Below, in pieces: positions 1 through 7,496 of a DNA stretch of 9,445 bases. Position numbers and translations under genes: made by a program. How positions within the stretch are numbered: position 1 is the stretch's first letter; every line of letters begins with the position of its first letter. The notes beneath the pieces are model-generated. The model did no database searches. It was not told where the DNA came from and saw only the letters and a list, made by a program, of their open reading frames with translations. Source of the stretch: an uncultured Lentisphaeraceae bacterium (GTDB lineage Bacteria; Verrucomicrobiota; Kiritimatiellia; RFP12; DVOR01); assembly GCA_946056345.1 (NCBI GenBank), contig CAMGJH010000018.1:1-9445 (forward strand), written 5' to 3'.

Positions 1-95
1 GGCCCGGGTTGACCTCGAGGTAGGCCCGGGTTGACCTCGAGGTAGGCCCGGGTTGCCCCTCGACCCGGGCCGGGTTCGTTTTAGACCCGGGGCAA
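1..95. repeat. 22-bp tandem repeat, left end of window
   Basis: Two identical 22-base units lie at 1-22 and 23-44. A third, degenerate unit starts at 45, and scrambled CCCGGG-containing pieces continue to about 95. Each unit holds two perfect palindromes: CCCGGG near its start and the 10-base ACCTCGAGGT near its end. The same unit recurs at the right end of the window in the same orientation. The units carry stop codons and no sensible reading frame, so they are intergenic. There are no spacers between units, so this is not a CRISPR array. The function is unknown; a dispersed genomic repeat family is the simplest reading. Confidence 0.85.
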
Positions 96-114
96 GGGGG
101 TGGGGCAGGCGTTT

Positions 115-137
115 CGCGCGTGCGCGCGCGTACGCGT
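115..137. other. Alternating purine-pyrimidine (Z-DNA-prone) tract
   Basis: From c115 to t137 every base alternates pyrimidine and purine, almost all CG steps with one TG and one TA. A TATAAT hexamer follows at 141-146, but I found no -35 box at a usable distance from it. Such tracts can adopt Z-DNA under negative supercoiling. Any role in the downstream promoter at 171-200 is speculation. Confidence 0.4.
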
Positions 138-170
138 TAATATAATAGGGTTGTGTGGCGGGGGCGTGTT

Positions 171-200
171 TTGCGTGCGGGCGGGGGCTTGTGGTATAAT
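171..200 (+). promoter_or_regulatory. Extended -10 promoter of the M50-ychF operon, probably leaderless
   Basis: TTGCGT at 171-176 is followed by an 18-base spacer and a perfect TATAAT at 195-200. TGG at 192-194 gives the extended -10 TGn element. Transcription would normally begin about 7 bases past the -10 box, around 207, while the ATG of the first gene is at 209. No Shine-Dalgarno sequence fits between them. The mRNA would therefore start at, or within a couple of bases of, the start codon. Confidence 0.75.
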
Positions 201-208
201 GCGCGTGT

Positions 209-988
209 ATGAGGACATCGTGGACTCTTTTCACCTTGGCAGGCTTGCCGATCCGCGCCCATCTCTCGGTGGGGCTGTTGGTGGTGTATATGCTGTGGTC
301 GATGGGGCACCTGGGGTGGGGGCTCTATTTGGCGGCGGTGCTGCTGGCTTCCATCCTGCTGCACGAGTTGGCGCATAGCGCGGTGGCGATTGCCTTTGGG
401 GGGCGGGTGGTTTCAATTGAACTGCAGCTGCTGGGCGGGGCGGCGATGATTTCGCGTCTGCCGCCGAGGGCTTGGCAGGAGACGTTGATGGCGTTGGCCG
501 GGCCGGCGTGCTCGTTGGCATTGGCGGCGGCGTTGTTGTTCGGGAGCGTAGCGTTGGGGCGGGAGGTCTTTGACCCCTGGAGCCAGCGGGTGATGGTGGA
601 GGCCAATCCCTACTTGGCGATGGCGGGCTTTCTGAATCTGGGCTTGGGGTGCTTTAATCTCATTCCGGCCTTCCCGATGGATGGGGGGCGAGTGTTGCGC
701 TCGGCGTTGGAGTGCTTTGGGCTGGGGAAGCTGCGGGCGACGACGGTGGCGGTGCGCGTGGGACAGGGGATTGCGGTGTTGTGGGCCGGGCTGTGGGCGC
801 TTTCGTTCCTGACGGGCGTTGAGGTGCCGTGTCCGGATGCGGTGACGGGCTTTGGGGCCTATCTGTGGGAGTTGGTTTTCGGCGTCCGCTCGCTGCTGAT
901 GCCGCTGATTGCGTATATGATTTGGGTCGTTGGCCGGCGTGAACTGGCGTATGTGCGGGCGACGACTGCTATGGGAGCGTGGCGATGA
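209..988 (+). CDS. M50-family site-2 protease (intramembrane zinc metalloprotease)
   Basis: This 259-residue polytopic membrane protein has the two hallmarks of the M50/SpoIVFB-type group. The zinc motif HELAH is at residues 52-56, with H52 and H56 as ligands and E53 catalytic, inside the second hydrophobic segment. The NLIPAFPMDGG motif is at 150-160, with D158 as third ligand. Hydrophobic stretches lie near 17-33, 36-58, 92-115, 134-155, 176-203 and 228-247. No PDZ or CBS domain is visible, so this is the compact form. Such proteases cut transmembrane segments of regulators or clear leftover signal peptides; the substrate here is unknown. The start at 209 fits the family's usual N-terminus (charged, then GLPIRAH) even though it lacks a ribosome binding site and lies just past the promoter. 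The stop overlaps the ychF start as ATGA, so the genes are likely translationally coupled. Confidence 0.93.
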   Translation: MRTSWTLFTLAGLPIRAHLSVGLLVVYMLWSMGHLGWGLYLAAVLLASILLHELAHSAVAIAFGGRVVSIELQLLGGAAMISRLPPRAWQETLMALAGPACSLALAAALLFGSVALGREVFDPWSQRVMVEANPYLAMAGFLNLGLGCFNLIPAFPMDGGRVLRSALECFGLGKLRATTVAVRVGQGIAVLWAGLWALSFLTGVEVPCPDAVTGFGAYLWELVFGVRSLLMPLIAYMIWVVGRRELAYVRATTAMGAWR

Positions 989-2088
989 GTCTTGCCGTTG
1001 GTATTGTTGGTTTGCCGAATGTTGGGAAGTCGACGCTGTTCAATGCGTTGACGCGGGCGCAGAATGCGGAGGCGGCGAATTATCCCTTCTGCACCATCGA
1101 GCCGAACAAGGCGACGGTGCCGGTGGCCGACGCGCGGGTGGAGAAGCTCGCCGAGATTTGCAAGAGCGGGCGCATCATTCACGCTACGGTGGACTTTACG
1201 GACATCGCCGGGCTCGTGCGCGGGGCCTCCAAGGGCGAGGGGCTGGGGAACCAGTTCCTGGGCAACATTCGCGAGTGCGATGCCATCTTGGAGGTGGTGC
1301 GCTGCTTTGACAATGACGACGTGGTGCACGTGGAGGGATCGGTGGACCCGGTGCGCGACGTGGGGATTATCGAGACCGAGCTCATCCTCGCTGACCTGCA
1401 GAGTTTGGAGAAGCGGTTGGACCGCCTGAGTCGCCAGGCGCGCGCCGATAAGTCGCTGGCCAAGGAGGTCGAGGCGATGAAGGCGTTGCAGGCTCACCTG
1501 GATGGCGGAAATCCGGCCCGGACGCTGGTCTATGACGATGTGGACGCGCTGGCGGCCTGCCGCAAGGAGTTGCACTTCCTCACCGATAAGCCGGTCATCT
1601 ATGTGGCCAACGTGGGCGAGGAGGACCTGGGGCAGGCGGATAACGCGCACGTGGAGGCCTTGAAGGGTCACGCCCAGGCAAACGGGTGCGACGTGGTGAC
1701 CATCTGTGCCTCAATGGAGGCGGACCTGGTGGGGCTCTCGGAGGCTGAGCAGGCCGACTTCCTGCAATCCTACGGGCTGGAGCAGTCGGGCCTCGATGCC
1801 ACCATTCGCAAGGCCTATCACACGCTCGGGTTGCAGAGCTTCTTCACCGCCGGGCCGATGGAGGCGCGTGCGTGGACCATCCGCCAGGGGTGGACCGCGC
1901 CCAAGGCCGCCGGCGTCATTCACACCGATTTCGAACGGGGCTTCATTCGCGCCGAGGTCGTCTCCTACGATGACTTCGTGGCGTTGGGCGGGGAAGCCCA
2001 CGCCCGCGAAAAGGGGCTCCTGCGCGTGGAAGGCAAGGACTACGTGATGCGCGAAGGCGACGTGGTCCACTTCCTCTTCAATGTCTAA
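985..2088 (+). CDS. ychF: Redox-regulated/ribosome-associated ATPase YchF (OLA1 family)
   Basis: This 367-residue Obg-related P-loop NTPase is close to the family's usual length (about 363). The G1 loop GLPNVGKST is at residues 9-17 and the G3 DIAG at 73-76. In the G4 position NVGE at 209-212 replaces NKxD; this NxxE change is why YchF proteins prefer ATP over GTP. A helical coiled-coil region spans roughly 132-200. The C-terminal TGS domain begins near 283 (SFFTAG) and ends in [10 protein letters not shown]. YchF binds ribosomes and affects translation and the oxidative stress response. The ATG at 985 is preferred over the in-frame GTG at 979 because GGGAG at 973-977 lies 7 bases upstream and MSLAVGIVG is the standard family N-terminus. 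The ATG overlaps the M50 gene's stop, and the 3' end overlaps the next gene by 8 bases. Confidence 0.97.
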   Translation: MSLAVGIVGLPNVGKSTLFNALTRAQNAEAANYPFCTIEPNKATVPVADARVEKLAEICKSGRIIHATVDFTDIAGLVRGASKGEGLGNQFLGNIRECDAILEVVRCFDNDDVVHVEGSVDPVRDVGIIETELILADLQSLEKRLDRLSRQARADKSLAKEVEAMKALQAHLDGGNPARTLVYDDVDALAACRKELHFLTDKPVIYVANVGEEDLGQADNAHVEALKGHAQANGCDVVTICASMEADLVGLSEAEQADFLQSYGLEQSGLDATIRKAYHTLGLQSFFTAGPMEARAWTIRQGWTAPKAAGVIHTDFERGFIRAEVVSYDDFVALGGEAHAREKGLLRVEGKDYVMREGDVVHFLFNV

Positions 2089-3175
2089 GGCAAGGTTTGG
2101 CATAGTGAAATACGATCTTCCCTCCTCGAACTCCTCGCTCAAGCGGACGCTGCTCACCTGGGGGCTTCCGATTGCCGGATGGGCCGTGCTCATCCTCCTG
2201 TGGATGCTCTTTGCCGGGCGCGGCGATAAGGCCGAGGCCGCAACGGGCGAAACGAAACCCGCTGCCGAGGCCGTCCAGCCCGCCGCGCAGCAGCCTGCCG
2301 CGCCGGTGGCCGAGCAGCCGGCGGCTGTGCCCGAGGTCAAGCCCGCCACGCCTGAGGCGCCCACCAATGTCTTCCCCTCTACGCCCTACGACTTTGCCGG
2401 GGCGGTCTCCTTCATCGGCCTGCCCAATGAGCGCGGCTGCGGGACGGGGATCTTGGTCGACCCGGCCAAGCGGAAGGTGCTGTGGGCGAAGTCGGCCGAG
2501 AAGGCCGTGCCGATTGCGTCGATGACCAAGATGATGACGATGCTTCTGGCCGAAGAGGCCATCCAGGCCGGGCGCGTCACGCGCGAGACGGTCATTCCCG
2601 TTTCGGTGGAGGCCTATAAGATTGGCGGCTCGCAGGTGTGGCTCGACCCCAAGGAGGCCTTCCCCCTGGGCGAACTGATGAAGGCTATTGCCATTAAGTC
2701 GGCCAACGATGCCGCCTACCTAGTGGGCGAGTATCTCGGCGGCGGGGACATTGGCGCCTTCATCAAGGAGATGAACCGCCGCGCCAAGGCCCTGGGGATG
2801 ACGCATACCACCTTCTACGACGCGCACGGTCTGGGCGACGCGGCCAAGCGCGACAACCTGGCCTCGGCCTATGATATGGTGCTCTTGGGCGAACATCTGC
2901 TCCGCTACCCGGAGGCGATGCGCCTGGCCTCAACGCGGATGGACACCTTCCGCAACGGCAAGACCGAGCTCAAGAACCACAATAACCTCGTCTACCAGCG
3001 CGTGACGGGCGTGGACGGTCTGAAGACCGGCTACACGCGCGCCTCGGGCTACTGCGTCACCTTCTCCTGTCTCCGGGGCGGCCGCCGGTTGGTTGGTTGC
3101 GTGACCGGGTTTTCCACCGCCAAAGAACGAGACGCCTTCTGCAAGGCGCTCCTAGCATGGGGGTACACCAAATGA
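2081..3175 (+). CDS. Serine-type D-Ala-D-Ala carboxypeptidase (peptidase S11), N-terminally anchored
   Basis: This penicillin-binding protein trims the terminal D-Ala from peptidoglycan pentapeptides in the periplasm. All three active-site motifs are present: SMTK at 147-150 (nucleophile S147, base K150), SAN at 207-209 and KTG at 315-317. The N-terminus has one membrane segment at about 24-44. An Ala/Pro/Glu/Lys-rich linker of about 50 residues (48-96) leads to the catalytic domain at about 104-350. The protein stops after that domain. The second beta-rich domain and C-terminal amphipathic helix of classical PBP5-type enzymes are absent, so the anchor is at the other end. The start is uncertain: ATG 2081 overlaps ychF by 8 bases and has no good ribosome binding site, while the in-frame GTG at 2105 has AAGG 9 bases upstream and gives 356 residues. 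It is coupled by an ATGA overlap to the lipoprotein gene. Confidence 0.93.
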   Translation: MSKARFGIVKYDLPSSNSSLKRTLLTWGLPIAGWAVLILLWMLFAGRGDKAEAATGETKPAAEAVQPAAQQPAAPVAEQPAAVPEVKPATPEAPTNVFPSTPYDFAGAVSFIGLPNERGCGTGILVDPAKRKVLWAKSAEKAVPIASMTKMMTMLLAEEAIQAGRVTRETVIPVSVEAYKIGGSQVWLDPKEAFPLGELMKAIAIKSANDAAYLVGEYLGGGDIGAFIKEMNRRAKALGMTHTTFYDAHGLGDAAKRDNLASAYDMVLLGEHLLRYPEAMRLASTRMDTFRNGKTELKNHNNLVYQRVTGVDGLKTGYTRASGYCVTFSCLRGGRRLVGCVTGFSTAKERDAFCKALLAWGYTK

Positions 3176-3624
3176 AGCATACAGCACAATTCGGCACGTG
3201 GGCGCGGGGCCTCTGCCTGGGCCTCTTGGGCGTAACGCTCCTCTGCGGCTGCGCGTCGGGCATCGAAGAGCGTATCACCGAGAAGCAGGAGGTCTTCTCC
3301 GCCTATCCGAGCGAGGTGCAGGAGCGTCTGCGACGGGGGCAAATCCGCTTGGGCGACGATGCCGAGGCGGTCTGGATCGTCTACGGCGAGCCGCGCGAAC
3401 GGTTGCGTCGTCTGGATGCCAATGGCACGACGGAGGTCTGGATCTACAAGATTCTCGGCTACAACGAGCGCCTCTATCCCACGGCCCGCCCAGTCTACCG
3501 CGATGTGCGCGGGCACATCCACGGCAGCTACTACCTCGAAGATACGCCCGAATACGAGTGGAAAGAGGTCCTTCGCATTGAGTTCTCGAAGGGCCATGTG
3601 ACGGCGGTTCAGCAGACGAACTGA
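3172..3624 (+). CDS. Small putative lipoprotein, BamE/SmpA-like pattern
   Basis: The product is 150 residues. A basic N-terminus and hydrophobic core lead to LCGC at 24-27, so C27 would be the lipidated cysteine; Cys at the -2 position is unusual for a lipobox. The mature part contains RLGDDAEAVWIVYGEP (59-74), EVWIYK (88-93) and a final RIEFSKGHV strand (135-143). This resembles the pattern of BamE/SmpA-type outer-membrane lipoproteins: a short helix, 'lG.P', then 'eVW.Y' strands. I saw this by eye and similarity is weak, so a role in outer-membrane assembly is inference. The ATG at 3172 is chosen over upstream in-frame starts (3097, 3157) because it gives a clean signal peptide, overlaps the carboxypeptidase stop as ATGA, and has GGGGG at 3159-3163. 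It is last in the operon, 5 bases from the convergent uvrA stop. Confidence 0.75.
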   Translation: MKHTAQFGTWARGLCLGLLGVTLLCGCASGIEERITEKQEVFSAYPSEVQERLRRGQIRLGDDAEAVWIVYGEPRERLRRLDANGTTEVWIYKILGYNERLYPTARPVYRDVRGHIHGSYYLEDTPEYEWKEVLRIEFSKGHVTAVQQTN

Positions 3625-3629
3625 CCGCC

Positions 3630-6521
3630 TTATCCCAAAATCTTCCGCAGGAAGTGCCCGGTGTAAGAGCCGGGCACTTTTGCGACAGCCTCGGGGGTGC
3701 CTTGGGCCACGAGCGTGCCGCCGCGGTCGCCGCCCTCGGGACCGAGGTCGAGGAGCCAGTCGGCGGACTTGATGACATCGAGGTTGTGCTCGATGACGAC
3801 GATGGTGTTGCCCTGGTCGCGCAAGCGCAGGAGGAGGGTGAGGAGTTTGTGGACGTCGGCAAAGTGTAGGCCGGTGGTCGGCTCGTCTAGGATGTAGAGG
3901 GTACGCCCGGTGGCGCGTTTGGAGAGCTCGGTGGCCAACTTGATGCGCTGGGCTTCGCCGCCGGAGAAGGTGGTGGCGCTTTGGCCCAGCTTGATGTAGC
4001 CCAGGCCGACCTCCGCGATGGTGCGCAACTTGTTGGCAATGGCGGGAATCTCGGCAAAGCACTCCAAGGCTTCGTCGACGGTCATCTCGAGGACATCGGC
4101 GATGGACTTGCCCTTGTAGCGAACTTCGAGCGTTTCGCGGTTGTAGCGCGTGCCGCCGCACTGTTCGCAGGGCACGTACATATCCGGCAGGAAGTGCATC
4201 TCTAGGCGCTTGAGCCCCTCGCCCTGGCAGACCTCGCAGCGGCCGCCCTTGACGTTGAAGGAGAAGCGCCCGGGCGCATAGCCGCGCATCTTGGCCGCCG
4301 GAGTCTGGGCGAAGAGTTCGCGGATGGCGGTGAAGCAGCCAGTGTAGGTGACCGGGTTGGAGCGCGGGGTGCGGCCAATGGGCGATTGGTCAATCTCGAT
4401 CATCTTGTCGAGGGCCTTGAGGCCGGTGATTTTGCGGTAACGGCCGGGCTGCTCGCGCGCGCCGTTGAGGGCGTGGGCCAGGGCCTCCTTGAGAATGTCG
4501 TCGACCAAGGTGGACTTGCCGGAGCCCGAGACCCCCGTCACGCACACGAAGCATCCCAGCGGCAGGCGCACGGAGAGATCTTTGAGGTTGTTGCAGGTGC
4601 AGCCTTCGAGGGTGAGCCAAGCCTTGCCCGGGGCCACGCGCGGGTGGGGGATGGGCACGGCCTTGCGGCCGGTAAGGTAGTCGGCCGTCAGCGACCGGCG
4701 GCACTTGAGGAGCCCTGCGGCCGGGCCCTGGTAGACCACTTCGCCGCCGAGGCGCCCGGCGCCGGGCCCAATGTCGATAAGGTAGTCCGCGCGGCGGATC
4801 ATCTCCTCGTCGTGTTCCACCACCACCACGGTGTTGCCGCGCTTTTGCAGGCGGTGGAGCATATCGATGAGGCGCTCGTTGTCGCGCGGATGGAGGCCGA
4901 TGGTCGGCTCGTCGAGGACGTAGAGCACACCAACCAGGCCGCTGCCAATCTGCGAGGCCAGGCGGATGCGTTGCATTTCGCCGCCCGAGAGGGTCGAGCT
5001 CTCGCGGTCGAGGGAGAGATAGTCGAGCCCCACATCGACCAGGAAGGCCAGGCGCTTGCGGATCTCCTTGAGGATTTCGGCTGCCACGCGCGCCTCGTGC
5101 GCCTCCAATGCCTCGCGCACCAGGTGGTCGGGCCCGGGCTGGGCGTTGGCGAGAAGTTCGTCGAAGAAGCGCAGCGCTTCGCGCGCCGGCAGGTGCAGCA
5201 GGTCGGGCAAGGTCCAGCCGGCGATCGTGGCCACGCGGCTCTCCGGGCGCAAGCGCGCGCCGTGGCACTCGGGGCACAACTGCGGAGCGAGGAACTGCGA
5301 GAGCGTCTCGCGCGTGTCGTCGTTGTCGCACTCGGCGTAACGACGCTGAAGGTTGGGCAGGACGCCCTCGAAGGGCTTCTCCATCGTGTTGCGCACGCCT
5401 TTGAGGTAGTAAACCAGCGTGACCGGCTCGCTGCCTGTGCCGTGCATCAACTCCTCGCGAAAGCGCTTGGGCAGCTTGCAGAAGGGCGTCTCGACGTCCA
5501 CCCCGCGCGCCTCGGCGAAGGCGGCGATAAGCCAGTTATAGTACATTAGCAGGTGGTGGCCACCGCGACGCCAGCCCACGATGGCTTCGCGCAAGGGCTT
5601 GGTTTTGTCTGGCACCACGAGCGCTTCGTCAAAGACCATCAGCGCGCCGAGCCCCGAACAGGCCGGACAGGCTCCGTAGGGCGAGTTGAAGGAGAAGCTG
5701 CGCGGCCGCAGCGCCTCGAAGGAGATGCCGCAGTCGGCGCAAGCATTCTTCTCGGAGTAGAGCGTGCTCTCGCCGCCGACGATTTGCACCTCCACCAGCC
5801 CCTCGGAGAGGCGCAGCGCTTGCTCAATACTGTCGGTCAGGCGCGTGTGGATGGTCGGCTTGAGGACGATGCGATCGACCACCGCATCGATGCGGTGCGC
5901 GCACTTCTTGTCGAGCTCGGGCCACTCGCTTTCAATCTCCACGAGCGTGCCATCGACCCGCGCGCGGACGTAGCCCTGGCGCAACATCAGCTCGCGCACC
6001 TCTTCGTGCCGCCCCTTCCGTCCCCGAACGATGGGCGAGAGCAAAACCAACTTCGTTCCCTCCGGCAATGCCATCAAGCGGTCGACAATCTCCTCGGCGC
6101 TCTGTGGGCGGACTGCCTTGCCGCACTTCGGGCAGTGGGCGTGGGCAATGTTGCCCCAGAGCAGACGCAGGTAGTCGAGGATTTCGGTGACGGTGGCCAC
6201 GATGGAACGCGGGTTGCTGCCGCTGGCGCGCTGCTCAATGGAGATGGCCGGGGAGAGGCCCTCGATGTGCTCGACCTCGGGCTTCTGCAACTGGTCGAGG
6301 AATTGGCGGGCGTAGGCCGAAAGGCTCTCCACATAGCGCCGCTGCCCCTCGGCATAGAGCGTGTCGAAGGCCAGAGAACTCTTGCCCGACCCCGAGAGGC
6401 CGGTGATGACAGTCAGCGAGTTGCGCGGGATGCGCACATCGATATTCTTGAGGTTGTTCTGCCGTGCGCCGGTGATGACGATCTCGCCATTCTCCTCGTG
6501 CGCGGAACGCTTCTTGGCCAT
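3630..6521 (-). CDS. uvrA: Excinuclease ABC subunit A (UvrA)
   Basis: This 963-residue ATPase is the damage-recognition subunit of nucleotide excision repair and loads UvrB at lesions. Both ABC modules are complete. Module one has Walker A GLSGSGKSS at 41-49, signature LSGGE at 511-515 and Walker B LYVLDEP at 533-539. Module two has Walker A GVSGSGKST at 663-671, signature FSGGE at 852-856 and Walker B LYILDEP at 875-881. Zinc fingers are C261/C264/C285/C288 and, in the DNA-contacting insert, C762/C765/C785/C788. Additional CxxC pairs lie at 130-133 and 416-419. It ends in the family's typical PGSYTGHFLRK stretch. The ATG at 6521 is chosen over a longer frame reaching 6746 because AAGGAG sits 6 bases upstream, MAKKRS begins a normal UvrA, and the extension would run antisense-free through epmA coding. 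It follows epmA by 10 bases. Nothing appears broken. Confidence 0.98.
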   Translation of the reverse strand: MAKKRSAHEENGEIVITGARQNNLKNIDVRIPRNSLTVITGLSGSGKSSLAFDTLYAEGQRRYVESLSAYARQFLDQLQKPEVEHIEGLSPAISIEQRASGSNPRSIVATVTEILDYLRLLWGNIAHAHCPKCGKAVRPQSAEEIVDRLMALPEGTKLVLLSPIVRGRKGRHEEVRELMLRQGYVRARVDGTLVEIESEWPELDKKCAHRIDAVVDRIVLKPTIHTRLTDSIEQALRLSEGLVEVQIVGGESTLYSEKNACADCGISFEALRPRSFSFNSPYGACPACSGLGALMVFDEALVVPDKTKPLREAIVGWRRGGHHLLMYYNWLIAAFAEARGVDVETPFCKLPKRFREELMHGTGSEPVTLVYYLKGVRNTMEKPFEGVLPNLQRRYAECDNDDTRETLSQFLAPQLCPECHGARLRPESRVATIAGWTLPDLLHLPAREALRFFDELLANAQPGPDHLVREALEAHEARVAAEILKEIRKRLAFLVDVGLDYLSLDRESSTLSGGEMQRIRLASQIGSGLVGVLYVLDEPTIGLHPRDNERLIDMLHRLQKRGNTVVVVEHDEEMIRRADYLIDIGPGAGRLGGEVVYQGPAAGLLKCRRSLTADYLTGRKAVPIPHPRVAPGKAWLTLEGCTCNNLKDLSVRLPLGCFVCVTGVSGSGKSTLVDDILKEALAHALNGAREQPGRYRKITGLKALDKMIEIDQSPIGRTPRSNPVTYTGCFTAIRELFAQTPAAKMRGYAPGRFSFNVKGGRCEVCQGEGLKRLEMHFLPDMYVPCEQCGGTRYNRETLEVRYKGKSIADVLEMTVDEALECFAEIPAIANKLRTIAEVGLGYIKLGQSATTFSGGEAQRIKLATELSKRATGRTLYILDEPTTGLHFADVHKLLTLLLRLRDQGNTIVVIEHNLDVIKSADWLLDLGPEGGDRGGTLVAQGTPEAVAKVPGSYTGHFLRKILG
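3652..3681 (+). terminator. Hairpin terminator of the plus-strand operon, inside uvrA coding sequence
   Basis: AAGTGCCCGG (3652-3661) and CCGGGCACTT (3670-3679) form a perfect 10-bp stem with an 8-base loop, followed by TTTT at 3678-3681. It begins 27 bases after the lipoprotein stop. The U-tract is short, so termination may be partial. On the other strand the same bases encode VPGSYTGHF near the UvrA C-terminus. Confidence 0.55.
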
Positions 6522-6527
6522 AATCCT

Positions 6528-6533
6528 CTCCTT
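6528..6533 (-). promoter_or_regulatory. uvrA ribosome binding site overlapping the epmA stop
   Basis: AAGGAG on the minus strand lies 6 bases before the uvrA ATG. Its first two bases fall within the epmA TAA stop (6532-6534), so terminating ribosomes sit on the uvrA start region. This fixes the uvrA start and suggests the two genes are translated from one mRNA. Confidence 0.85.
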
Positions 6534-7401
6534 ACTTGCACGCGCAGAAGGGCCGCACGCGGGCAATCTCGCGCTCGCCGCAGGCCACCATGACCAGCCG
6601 GTCAATCCCGAGCGCAATTCCGGCCGTCGGCGGCATTCCGGGCAGGTCGGCCAAGAAGGCCTCGTCGACGGGGTAGGTGGGCAGCCCCCGCGCCCGGCGC
6701 ATCGCAATCGTCTCCTCGAAGCGCCGCCGCTGTTCGGCCGCATCAATCAACTCTCCATAGCCGTTGGCAATCTCCATCCCCGCCAGATAGGCCTCGAAAC
6801 GCTCGGCTACGCGCGGATCTTCGGGGTTGACCCGTGCCAAGGCCGCCGCCTGAACGGGGTAATCGGTGAGGTAGGTGAGCCCCTCGCGCGGCAGGGCCGG
6901 CTCGATTTTGAGGGCCATATCCTCGTCAAAGCGATCCTCGTCCCACGCCTCCAAGGGGTCCCATCCGGCCCATTTACGGTAGGCTTCGGCCACCGTTAGG
7001 CGCTGCGGCACCACCGTTTGCCCCAGCACGGCCGAGACCAAGTCCGCCACATCGGCGTAGAGCGCGCCAATCTCCTCGCCCGGCCGATACCACTCCAGGA
7101 GCGTGAACTCCGGGTTGTGCCGCCGGCCAATCTCCCTCGCGCGGAAGCAGGGACCGAGCTGGTAAATCTTCCCGGCCCCGTGCGCCAGGAGCCGCTTCAT
7201 GTGTAGCTCGGGGGACGTGCGCAGCCAGTGGTCGCCCGAGGGCGGGGGTTCGAGGAAGGCCTCGTTCGCCGGTGCCGGAATCCGCACGGGCGTCTCCACC
7301 TCCGTGAAGCCGCGCTCATCAAAGAAGCGCCGCACGCGCCGCAACACCTCTGCCCGGCGCACCAACGCCTCCCACGCCACCACACCGCTATCGCTTGCCA
7401 T
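6532..7401 (-). CDS. epmA: EF-P lysine ligase EpmA (PoxA/GenX, LysRS paralogue)
   Basis: This 289-residue class II synthetase core resembles lysyl-tRNA synthetase without the anticodon-binding domain. EpmA enzymes attach (R)-beta-lysine to a lysine of elongation factor P, helping ribosomes through polyproline. Motif 2 is FRAREIGRRHNPEFTLLEWY at 86-105 and motif 3 is GIALGIDRLVM at 261-271. EIANGYGELIDA around 210-221 is the amino-acid-binding segment typical of LysRS-like enzymes. It is slightly shorter than the E. coli protein (325). The ATG at 7401 is preferred to the upstream in-frame ATG at 7473 because the extension (24 residues) would be read through a terminator hairpin and matches no family N-terminus; GAGG lies 9 bases before 7401. 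No efp or epmB gene is in the window. No clear promoter was found, so expression may come from readthrough or an undetected internal promoter. Confidence 0.9.
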   Translation of the reverse strand: MASDSGVVAWEALVRRAEVLRRVRRFFDERGFTEVETPVRIPAPANEAFLEPPPSGDHWLRTSPELHMKRLLAHGAGKIYQLGPCFRAREIGRRHNPEFTLLEWYRPGEEIGALYADVADLVSAVLGQTVVPQRLTVAEAYRKWAGWDPLEAWDEDRFDEDMALKIEPALPREGLTYLTDYPVQAAALARVNPEDPRVAERFEAYLAGMEIANGYGELIDAAEQRRRFEETIAMRRARGLPTYPVDEAFLADLPGMPPTAGIALGIDRLVMVACGEREIARVRPFCACK

Positions 7402-7425
7402 TGTCTGAGCCCTCTCCACTGACCT

Positions 7426-7470
7426 CAATAAAAGAGCAACCACAAAGAACACGCCGTTCCCCGTGGTTGC
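7426..7470 (-). terminator. Intrinsic terminator after the tandem CsoR-like gene
   Basis: On the minus strand GCAACCAC (from 7470) pairs perfectly with GTGGTTGC (ending 7436). An inner GAAC/GTTC pair (7447-7450, 7456-7459) extends the stem, and the U-rich tail TCTTTTATT follows (7435 to 7427). It lies between the regulator's stop and the epmA start, so it should end the regulator transcript or attenuate readthrough into epmA-uvrA. Confidence 0.75.
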
Positions 7471-7478
7471 CATTCAAC

Positions 7479-7496
7479 AAAAGCACGTGTGCTTTT
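7479..7496 (-). terminator. Small symmetric hairpin at the stop of the CsoR-like gene
   Basis: AAAAGCAC and GTGCTTTT (7479-7486, 7489-7496) form a short inverted repeat with flanking A and T runs; as a hairpin it needs a 4-base loop and a 7-bp stem. It overlaps the gene's stop codon (7495-7497). It may act as a weak bidirectional terminator beside the stronger one at 7426-7470. Confidence 0.45.

Noticed and set aside
1..95. CRISPR array
   Set aside because: Units are directly adjacent with no unique spacers, and no cas genes are present.
141..146. TATAAT as a promoter for the M50 operon
   Set aside because: No -35 hexamer at 15-19 bases. The element at 171-200 has both boxes plus the extended -10 triplet.
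859..1671. 270-codon minus-strand frame
   Set aside because: It is antisense to ychF and the end of the M50 gene. The plus-strand products are unmistakable and this frame matches nothing.
3049..4161. 370-codon minus-strand frame
   Set aside because: It crosses from antisense of the lipoprotein and carboxypeptidase genes into a wrong frame of uvrA. Arg/Pro/His-rich composition is typical of an out-of-frame read.
4386..6593. Long plus-strand frames of 387 and 346 codons (4386-5549 and 5553-6593)
   Set aside because: They lie wholly antisense to uvrA, have no ribosome binding site or recognisable motif, and are expected in high-GC coding DNA.
6522..6746. 75-residue N-terminal extension of UvrA
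   Set aside because: It overlaps epmA coding, its sequence is low-complexity out-of-frame read, and the ribosome binding site and family N-terminus both point to 6521.
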